Origin: Oscillospiraceae bacterium
Lineage (GTDB): Bacteria > Bacillota > Clostridia > UBA1381
Reading direction: 5' to 3'
Assembly: GCA_022508725.1 (NCBI GenBank)
Contig: JAFLUR010000080.1
Location: 1 to 8,890 of the forward strand
Length of the DNA stretch: 8,890 nt
Shown here: piece after piece, positions 1 through 4,444 of the stretch
Numbering within the stretch: position 1 is the first letter of the stretch
Layout: every line of letters starts with the position of its first letter
Program-made: the position numbers and the translations under genes
Notes under the pieces: model-generated
What the model was told of the DNA's origin: nothing
The model's input: only the letters and a program-made list of their open reading frames with translations
Databases searched by the model: none

Positions 1-1
1 T

Positions 2-424
2 AAAATTCAGCGTATCTTTTTTAAGTATCTATTCTATGGGTTTTCGGACAGTCTGCAGGGTCACGCGGAGGCGCAATGCAAGCTCGGGGTACACTATGAG
101 TACGGATACGGAACGGGTAAAAATCCGGGAAAAGCCGCAAGACAATACAAAATGTCGGCGGAGCAGGGCTATGCTCCGGCTCAGTGCCGGCTCGGAATAT
201 GTTACGAATTCGGAATCGGGGTTCATTACGATTACGAGTGCGCGACGGAAATGTATAAAAAAGCGGCAGAGCAAGGTCACGGCGGGGCTTTGTTCAGACT
301 CGGGGTATATTATGAAACGGAAGTTCCCGACGGTTACGAACACGCGGTGGAATTGTACAAAAAATCGGCAGAACAGGGCTATGAGCTTGCAAAAAAACGC
401 CTTGAGGAAATATCGCAAAATTGA
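2..424 (+). CDS. Sel1-repeat (SLR/TPR-like) protein, 5' partial
   Basis: The frame is open from base 2 to the TGA at 422-424 (140 residues), with no in-frame ATG, GTG or TTG before the internal ATG at 152, so the true start lies upstream of the window. Sel1 units are visible as G-H/Y-x-x-A-x-x-x-L-G ... A-x-x-x-Y-K-x-(S/A)-A-E-Q. Repeat 1 covers residues 20-55, repeat 2 covers 56-91, repeat 3 covers 92-125 (34 residues, two short), and a half unit at 126-140 ends the protein. Sel1 repeats form paired-helix solenoids that act as protein-binding scaffolds; no catalytic residue is expected. The first 19 visible residues (KIQRIFFKY...) do not fit the repeat, so they are either a divergent cap or a sign of rearrangement upstream. 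The partner and role are unknown. The ATG at 152 would begin in mid-repeat and is an unlikely start. Confidence 0.85.
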   Translation, partial: KIQRIFFKYLFYGFSDSLQGHAEAQCKLGVHYEYGYGTGKNPGKAARQYKMSAEQGYAPAQCRLGICYEFGIGVHYDYECATEMYKKAAEQGHGGALFRLGVYYETEVPDGYEHAVELYKKSAEQGYELAKKRLEEISQN

Positions 425-440
425 ACCGAGGTGTTTTTTT
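391..440 (+). terminator. Probable intrinsic terminator of the Sel1-repeat gene
   Basis: The 3' end of the gene contains CGCCTT (398-403), which pairs with GAGGTG (428-433) using two G-U wobbles. A run of seven A (391-397) lies opposite a run of seven T (434-440). The stem is weak and the loop is about 24 nt, but the A-tract/stem/T-tract layout is that of an intrinsic terminator overlapping the stop codon. Confidence 0.45.
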
Positions 441-471
441 ATTTATTTTCCGGTAAAATACATTATTTTCA

Positions 472-500
472 TTGACGTATACCGCATATAATGATATAAT
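472..500 (+). promoter_or_regulatory. Sigma-A type promoter, upstream copy
   Basis: TTGACG (472-477), a 17-bp spacer and a perfect TATAAT (495-500). Transcription would begin near 507, about 290 nt before metY. No convincing ORF follows directly, so this is either a distal metY promoter or the promoter of a small RNA. Confidence 0.6.
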
Positions 501-598
501 TACACCGTATCCGAAAGGACTGCGTAAACTCGTGTTCCTTGAAAAATCAATAAAAAAACGATAATTTCAAAAATCTTTGAGAAATTTTTAATTTCTAC

Positions 599-626
599 TT
601 GACAAATAGGAAAAGTATGTTATAAT
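599..626 (+). promoter_or_regulatory. Sigma-A type promoter of metY, downstream copy
   Basis: A perfect TTGACA (599-604), a 16-bp spacer and a perfect TATAAT (621-626). A second TATAAT-like hexamer overlaps just 3'. The expected start near 633 gives a 165-nt leader. This is a consensus promoter, so it would be strong unless repressed, which fits the operator-like sequence placed over the start site. Confidence 0.75.
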
Positions 627-633
627 ATAATCA

Positions 634-656
634 TACTAACTCTATAGGAAATATTG
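634..656 (+). promoter_or_regulatory. Candidate Rrf2/CymR-type operator at the metY start site
   Basis: The sequence TACTAACTCTATAGGAAATA starts at 634, immediately after the -10 box. Its right half (TATAGGAAAT) resembles the TnGGAATT half of the CymR box known from Bacillus and Staphylococcus cysteine genes; the left half fits only partly. CymR is an Rrf2-family repressor of sulfur genes. The position suits a repressor. No regulator gene is in the window, and the match is from memory of the consensus. Confidence 0.25.
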
Positions 657-675
657 ATAATAAGGAGTTCGGATC

Positions 676-708
676 ATGAATTATATTATACCCAAAGAAC
701 GAATGTGA
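676..708 (+). CDS. Possible leader peptide (10 codons) upstream of metY
   Basis: ATG at 676 follows AAGGAG (662-667) with an 8-nt gap, a ribosome binding site as good as those of the real genes. The reading frame MNYIIPKERM ends at TGA 706-708. The stop codon abuts the 5' arm of the stem at 709, so a ribosome finishing the peptide would cover that arm. The peptide has no cysteine, but its last codon before the stop is Met. A translated uORF is inference; chance occurrence of such a short ORF is possible, though the ribosome binding site argues against it. Confidence 0.4.
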   Translation: MNYIIPKERM

Positions 709-774
709 CTGCCGGGATAAACGTTATTTGTAATTAAGGAACTACCGGGCAGCGATAAGACAAATGCCAAGCCC
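709..774 (+). promoter_or_regulatory. Structured leader RNA of metY, possible pseudoknot or attenuator
   Basis: Stem A pairs CTGCC-GG (709-715) with CC-G-GGCAG (745-752), seven pairs with G747 bulged. Stem B pairs ATTTGT (726-731) with ACAAAT (760-765). The 5' arm of B lies inside the loop of A and its 3' arm outside, so the two together form an H-type pseudoknot. The 3' arm of A can instead pair downstream: GGGC (747-750) with GCCC (771-774), plus GC (752-753) with GC (766-767), followed by TGTTTTG. That alternative excludes stem A. The layout does not match the SAM-I/S-box or T-box signatures I know. Stability of the alternatives cannot be computed here. Confidence 0.35.
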
Positions 775-798
775 TGTTTTGAAAGGAGAAATAAAATT

Positions 799-2088
799 AT
801 GTCAAACAAAGATTGGAAATTTGAAACAAAGCAAATTCATATAGGACAGGAAAACCCCGATTCGGCAACCGGCGCAAGAGCCGTTCCGATCTACGCGTCA
901 ACATCGTATGTATTCAACGATTCCAAGCACGCGGCTGATCGTTTCGGACTCAGAGACGCCGGAAACATATACGGCAGACTTACAAACCCCACACAGGCAA
1001 CCTTTGAGGAAAGAATAGCCGCTCTTGAAGGCGGCAGCGGCGCTCTTGCCCTCGCTTCGGGCGCGGCGGCGATATCGTACACAATTCTCGCGCTTGCAAA
1101 AGCGGGCGAAAATATAGTTGCCGCAAAAACGCTCTACGGAGGCACCTACAACTATTTTGAGCATACCCTTCCGCAGTACGGCATAACCACCTCGTTTGTC
1201 GATCCCGATGAGGAGGGAGCGTTTGAGGCTGCGATAAACGACAAGACCAAGGCGATATTTATCGAGTCGCTCGGAAATCCCAATTCCAATATCATAGATA
1301 TCGAGGCTGTTGCCGGTATCGCTCACAAGCACGGTATACCCCTTGTCATAGACTCTACCTTTGCAACGCCTTATCTTTTGCGGCCGTTTGAGTACGGCGC
1401 GGATATAGTTATCCACAGCGCGACGAAATTCATCGGCGGACACGGCACCGCGATAGGCGGGGTTATAGTCGAGGGCGGCAGCTTTGACTGGAAGGCTTCC
1501 GGAAAATATCCGTGGATATCCGAGCCCAATCCGAGCTATCACGGCGTATCCTTTGCCGATGCCTGCGCTCCGGCGGCGTTTGTCACATATATAAGAGCCA
1601 TTCTTCTCCGTGACACAGGCGCCACCCTTTCGCCTTTCCATGCGTTCCTTTTCCTGCAGGGACTCGAAACGCTTTCGCTCAGAGTCGAACGCCATGTCGA
1701 AAACGCGCTTAAAATAGTTGATTTTCTTTCAAAACACCCGCAGGTCGAGGCTGTTCATCACCCGGCGCTTGCCGACAGTCCGTACAATGCGCTTTATAAG
1801 AAATACTTCCCCAAGGGTGCGGGTTCCATATTCACCTTTGAAATAAAGGGCGACAGCGAAAAAGCGCAGAAATTTATAGACAATCTCGAAATATTCTCGC
1901 TTCTTGCCAATGTTGCGGACGTCAAATCGCTCGTCATTCACCCCGCGACGACCACTCATTCGCAGTGCACCGAAGAGGAGCTTCTGGAGCAGGGCATAAA
2001 GCCCAATACCGTCAGACTTTCCGTCGGCATCGAGAATATCGACGATCTTACGGCAGCGCTTGCAAAAGCCTTTGACGCAATAAAATAA
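799..2088 (+). CDS. metY: O-acetylhomoserine sulfhydrylase (aminocarboxypropyltransferase)
   Basis: A PLP enzyme of the Cys/Met metabolism (gamma-family, fold type I) class. It replaces the acetyl group of O-acetyl-L-homoserine with sulfide to give L-homocysteine, and is cytosolic. The length of 429 residues is normal for MetY. Visible marks are YGR (58-60), whose Tyr and Arg reach the neighbouring subunit's cofactor; SGAAA (87-91), the phosphate-binding loop; VIDSTFATP (183-191), where D185 contacts the pyridine nitrogen; and SATKFIGGHG (207-216), with K210 as the Schiff-base lysine. The long segment after residue 230 (KYPWISEPNPSYHG) separates MetY from shorter cystathionine gamma-synthases and lyases. 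ATG at 799 is preceded by AAAGGAG at 782-788 with a 10-nt gap. It lies upstream of cysK in the same direction and has a long regulated-looking leader. Family assignment is firm; a side activity with O-acetylserine is possible. Confidence 0.95.
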   Translation: MSNKDWKFETKQIHIGQENPDSATGARAVPIYASTSYVFNDSKHAADRFGLRDAGNIYGRLTNPTQATFEERIAALEGGSGALALASGAAAISYTILALAKAGENIVAAKTLYGGTYNYFEHTLPQYGITTSFVDPDEEGAFEAAINDKTKAIFIESLGNPNSNIIDIEAVAGIAHKHGIPLVIDSTFATPYLLRPFEYGADIVIHSATKFIGGHGTAIGGVIVEGGSFDWKASGKYPWISEPNPSYHGVSFADACAPAAFVTYIRAILLRDTGATLSPFHAFLFLQGLETLSLRVERHVENALKIVDFLSKHPQVEAVHHPALADSPYNALYKKYFPKGAGSIFTFEIKGDSEKAQKFIDNLEIFSLLANVADVKSLVIHPATTTHSQCTEEELLEQGIKPNTVRLSVGIENIDDLTAALAKAFDAIK

Positions 2089-2095
2089 TTTTCGG

Positions 2096-2119
2096 GAATT
2101 TATTATTATAAATAAATTC
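2096..2119 (+). other. Perfect A/T-rich hairpin after metY
   Basis: GAATTTATT (2096-2104) pairs perfectly with AATAAATTC (2111-2119) around a 6-nt loop, 8 nt after the metY stop. No T-run follows, so it may be a 3'-end stabiliser or processing site and not a terminator. It is the first of three hairpins in this gap. Confidence 0.5.
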
Positions 2120-2121
2120 GG

Positions 2122-2139
2122 TGCGGTGTTTTCACCGCA
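2122..2139 (+). other. Perfect TGCGGTG/CACCGCA hairpin with TTTT loop
   Basis: Seven perfect pairs (2122-2128 with 2133-2139) close a TTTT tetraloop. The downstream sequence GGCAAAATC is not a T-run. This is the second hairpin between metY and cysK. Confidence 0.5.
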
Positions 2140-2177
2140 GGCAAAATCACATCAATCACTCTTAATACACCACCGCC

Positions 2178-2203
2178 CCGACCGCCCGCGCCGGGGCGGT
2201 CGG
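2178..2203 (+). terminator. Very GC-rich hairpin between metY and cysK (terminator-like, no U-tail)
   Basis: CCGACCGCCC (2178-2187) pairs perfectly with GGGCGGTCGG (2194-2203) around a 6-nt loop. A shifted register, CCGCCCCG (2173-2180) with CGGGGCGG (2192-2199), is also possible, so the segment can form two exclusive stems. The following bases are ATTTCC, which is a poor U-tail. It may be a partial terminator or attenuator controlling read-through into cysK, or a transcript-end protector. I see no clear promoter for cysK in this gap. Confidence 0.4.
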
Positions 2204-2241
2204 ATTTCCGAATTTGCGGGCGGAAAGAAACGGTGATAATA

Positions 2242-3171
2242 ATGAAAATATATAAAAGCATAACCGACCTTATCGGTCATACTCCTTTGCTGGAGCTTAC
2301 AAATTACAACGCCGCAAACAAGCTCGGCGCAAAAATCGTGGGAAAGCTTGAATATTTCAATCCCGCCGGTTCGGTCAAGGACCGTATCGCAAGACAGATG
2401 ATAGACGAGGCGGAGCAGAAAGGGCTTCTGAAACCGAATTCGGTAATAATCGAGCCGACCTCCGGAAATACGGGAATAGGTCTTGCCTCGGTTGCCGCGT
2501 CGAGAGGCTACAGAATTATCATAACAATGCCCGAAACCATGAGCATAGAGCGGCGCAATCTGCTCAGAGCTTACGGAGCGGAGCTTGTTCTCACAGACGG
2601 TTCGGTCGGAATGAAAGGCGCTATCGCGAAAGCGGAGGAGCTTGCAAAGGAAATTCCGGACAGCTTTATCCCGTCGCAGTTTTCAAATCCGTCCAATCCT
2701 TACGCGCACACGATCTCAACGGGTCCGGAAATATGGGAGGACACCGACGGCAAGGTTGATATTTTGGTTTCGGGCGTGGGAACGGGCGGCACCGTTTCGG
2801 GCGTGGGAAAATATCTGAAATCAAAAAATCCCGATATAAAGGTGGTTGCGGTCGAGCCGGAATCGTCGCCCGTCCTTTCAAAGGGCAAATCGGGTCCTCA
2901 TAAAATTCAGGGTATCGGAGCAGGTTTTGTTCCGGACACTCTCGATACAAAGATTTACGATGAGGTCATAACCGTTTCGAACGAGGCGGCATTCGAGACC
3001 GGAAGAACTCTGGCAAAATCGGAGGGCGTACTCGTCGGCATATCCTCCGGAGCGGCTGTGTGGGCTGCCACCCGGCTTGCCGAAAGACCGGAAAACGCGG
3101 GAAAAACGATTGTTGCGATTCTTCCCGACACAGGCGAAAGATACCTGTCAACACCCATGTTTTCCGAATAA
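2242..3171 (+). CDS. cysK: Cysteine synthase A (O-acetylserine sulfhydrylase)
   Basis: A PLP fold type II enzyme that makes L-cysteine from O-acetyl-L-serine and sulfide in the cytosol. Numbering from the ATG at 2242 (309 residues, normal for the family): IGHTPLLEL (11-19); NPAGSVKDR (40-48) with K46 the PLP lysine; TSGNTG (73-78), the substrate carboxylate loop; GTGGT (180-184), the cofactor phosphate loop; and SSG (268-270), with a serine near the pyridine nitrogen. The ATG at 2242 is chosen because family members start MKIYKSI-like and GGTGAT (2232-2237) gives a well-spaced Shine-Dalgarno. A GTG three codons upstream (2233) also follows GGAAAG and would add MII. It follows metY by about 150 nt with hairpins but no evident promoter, so co-transcription is likely. 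No cysE is in the window. Use of O-phosphoserine as substrate cannot be excluded from sequence alone. Confidence 0.95.
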   Translation: MKIYKSITDLIGHTPLLELTNYNAANKLGAKIVGKLEYFNPAGSVKDRIARQMIDEAEQKGLLKPNSVIIEPTSGNTGIGLASVAASRGYRIIITMPETMSIERRNLLRAYGAELVLTDGSVGMKGAIAKAEELAKEIPDSFIPSQFSNPSNPYAHTISTGPEIWEDTDGKVDILVSGVGTGGTVSGVGKYLKSKNPDIKVVAVEPESSPVLSKGKSGPHKIQGIGAGFVPDTLDTKIYDEVITVSNEAAFETGRTLAKSEGVLVGISSGAAVWAATRLAERPENAGKTIVAILPDTGERYLSTPMFSE

Positions 3172-3201
3172 CGGAATATATAATTTGCGCGCAAGGGCAG
3201 A

Positions 3202-3247
3202 CGCGAAAAACCGGATAAAATTTTCCGGTTTTCCGCGGCCGCCTTTT
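3202..3247 (+). terminator. Strong hairpin after cysK, likely terminator
   Basis: Positions 3202-3215 pair with 3224-3237 in a 14-position stem with a single A-C mismatch (a3206/c3233). The core is AAAACCGGA/TCCGGTTTT around an 8-nt loop. A TTTTT run (3243-3247) follows 5 nt after the stem. The stem is strong; the T-run is a little displaced, so termination may be partial. A short palindrome TTGCGCGCAA (3184-3193) precedes it, and the 3' side includes an 8-bp GCGGCCGC palindrome (3235-3242). Confidence 0.6.
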
Positions 3248-3284
3248 TGTGCTGTAAACTGTTAAAATTACAAGGAGATTTACA

Positions 3285-4205
3285 ATGAACAATATCAGAG
3301 ACATACAAGACGAAATATTACGGATAAAAAAGGAGCGGAATGTCTGCATACTTGCTCACAGCTATGTTGCAAAGGAAATAATCGAAATTGCCGATTATAC
3401 GGGCGACTCGTTTATGCTGAGCAAAGCCGCCGCCGATACGGAATGTGATACCGTTATCATGTGCGGAGTCAGATTTATGGCAGAAACAGTCAAAATACTC
3501 TCACCGCAAAAAAAGGTATATCTTGCAAATCCGGACGCGGGCTGCTCTATGGCGGATCAGATGGATAAGGAGCTGATCTCGCAGCTGAAAGAGCGTTATC
3601 CGGATCATACCGTTGTCGCATACATAAACACGACGGCGGATTTGAAAACGATATGCGACGTATGCGTAACATCATCGTCCGCGGTAAAAATCTGCTCACA
3701 GATAAAAAACAAAAATATTCTTTTTATTCCCGACTGCAATCTCGGCGATTATGTCGCAAAGCAGCTGCCCGACAAAAATATCCGGCTTGTAAAGGGCGGA
3801 TGTCCCATTCATGCAAGAGTCGAAAAGCGGGAGGCGGAGGCGGCAAAAAAAGCGCATCCGGACGCTCTTTTGCTCGTTCACCCCGAATGTCTGCCCGAGG
3901 TCGCTTCTTTGGCGGATTATGTAGGCTCCACGACCGGTATAATGAATTTCGCAAAAAGCTCCGAAAGCCGCGAATTTATCATAGGCACCGAAAACAACAT
4001 TGCCGAGCTTTTGCAGTATGAATGTCCGGATAAGAGGTTTTATTGTCTTTCAAAGGATATGATATGCTCAAATATGAAAATGATAACGCTTCCCGATCTT
4101 TACAGCTGTATAAAAGGCAACGGAGGCGAGGAGATACTGCTCGAAAGTCAAACAATAAGCGATGCGAAAAAATGCATCGACAAAATGATTGAACTCGGAG
4201 GCTGA
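3285..4205 (+). CDS. nadA: Quinolinate synthase A (NadA)
   Basis: A [4Fe-4S] enzyme that condenses iminoaspartate with dihydroxyacetone phosphate to quinolinate in de novo NAD synthesis. The length of 306 residues matches the short type (about 300 aa, as in Thermotoga). By alignment from memory with the Thermotoga protein, the three cluster ligands are C87 (AGCSMAD), C173 (GGCPIHA) and C261 (MICSNMK). Other family marks are LAHSY (23-27), GDS (40-42), GVRFMAE (61-67), PDCNLGDYVA (149-158), VHPEC (198-202) and DYVGST (211-216). The protein has three pseudo-repeated domains around the cluster. ATG 3285 is preceded by AAGGAG (3272-3277) at 7 nt. nadB and nadC, which commonly follow nadA in Clostridia, are absent here: the gene stands alone after cysK and ahead of an unrelated promoter. 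I see no convincing promoter of its own, so it may rely on read-through from metY-cysK. Confidence 0.96.
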   Translation: MNNIRDIQDEILRIKKERNVCILAHSYVAKEIIEIADYTGDSFMLSKAAADTECDTVIMCGVRFMAETVKILSPQKKVYLANPDAGCSMADQMDKELISQLKERYPDHTVVAYINTTADLKTICDVCVTSSSAVKICSQIKNKNILFIPDCNLGDYVAKQLPDKNIRLVKGGCPIHARVEKREAEAAKKAHPDALLLVHPECLPEVASLADYVGSTTGIMNFAKSSESREFIIGTENNIAELLQYECPDKRFYCLSKDMICSNMKMITLPDLYSCIKGNGGEEILLESQTISDAKKCIDKMIELGG

Positions 4206-4208
4206 AAA

Positions 4209-4237
4209 CGGAATTTTCGCTTGTTTCCGCTCTTTTT
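4209..4237 (+). terminator. Possible weak terminator after nadA
   Basis: CGGAA (4209-4213) pairs with TTCCG (4225-4229) around an 11-nt loop, followed by CTC and TTTTT (4233-4237). The stem is only 5 bp. A second 5-bp stem, TTCCG (4267-4271) with CGGAA (4281-4285), lies further down. Position between nadA and a strong new promoter makes termination likely. Confidence 0.35.
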
Positions 4238-4301
4238 CGGCGGCGCCTCATCCGTCCGGTCCGGTTTTCCGCGAATATTTCGGAATATATTGTTTAAGGA
4301 C

Positions 4302-4330
4302 TTGACTTTTTTAAAAGAATGTTATACAAT
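4302..4330 (+). promoter_or_regulatory. Sigma-A type promoter of the DUF1015-hydrolase-acyltransferase unit
   Basis: TTGACT (4302-4307), a 17-bp spacer and TACAAT (4325-4330). It is the only near-consensus promoter between nadA and the four genes that follow. The start near 4337 gives a leader of about 108 nt with two hairpins. Confidence 0.7.
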
Positions 4331-4342
4331 CTTATATGATTG

Positions 4343-4429
4343 ACACCGATTTGCCCGGTGTTTTGTTGACGGCTTGATATTTTGCTGTAATGCAATGAAT
4401 AATAAACGGTACCGTATTTTCCGGTACCG
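4343..4429 (+). promoter_or_regulatory. Leader with two hairpins before the DUF1015 gene
   Basis: The first stem is ACACCG (4343-4348) with CGGTGT (4356-4361), followed by TTTG, close to the expected transcript start. The second is CGGTACCG (4407-4414) with an identical copy (4422-4429) around a 7-nt loop; each arm is itself a palindrome. It ends 3 nt before the ribosome binding site GGAGGT (4433-4438). The second stem could influence ribosome access or transcript stability. No riboswitch class is recognised. Confidence 0.4.
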
Positions 4430-4444
4430 CGCGGAGGTAATAAC

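Larger units (their letters stand above)
425..798 (+). other. 374-bp regulatory gap upstream of metY
   Basis: There is no protein gene of normal size here. The gap holds a terminator tail, two promoters (472-500 and 599-626), a candidate operator, a ten-codon leader ORF (676-708), an RNA with alternative pairings (709-774) and the metY ribosome binding site AAAGGAG (782-788). Between the promoters, 507-598 is AT-rich. It contains one small stem (AAGGA 515-519 with TCCTT 536-540) and a weak A/T-rich stem (569-574 with 584-589). It could be the start of a long metY leader or a small RNA; the sequence does not decide. Confidence 0.7.

Noticed and set aside
36..491. A 151-codon plus-strand frame overlapping the Sel1 gene
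   Set aside because: The +2 frame carries the Sel1 repeats; this frame has no domain and runs through the terminator and promoter region.
633..798. SAM-I (S-box) riboswitch or T-box in the metY leader
   Set aside because: I looked for the S-box core and the T-box AGGGTGG-type sequence and found neither; the visible pairings are different.
898..1695. A 265-codon open frame on the minus strand inside metY
   Set aside because: It lies wholly within a clear metY gene, has no family motif, and is a codon-bias shadow.
2233..2241. GTG start for cysK giving an MII extension
   Set aside because: The ATG at 2242 fits the family N-terminus and has a well-spaced GGTGAT site, although GTG cannot be excluded.
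4065..4073. Ser in the NadA cluster motif (CSNMK where many have CPNMK)
   Set aside because: Other active NadA proteins vary at this position (for example CVNMK), and the ligand Cys is retained.
4366..4393. A second promoter, TTGACG-16-TAATGC, before the DUF1015 gene
   Set aside because: The -10 match is poor and it sits inside the transcribed leader of a much better promoter.
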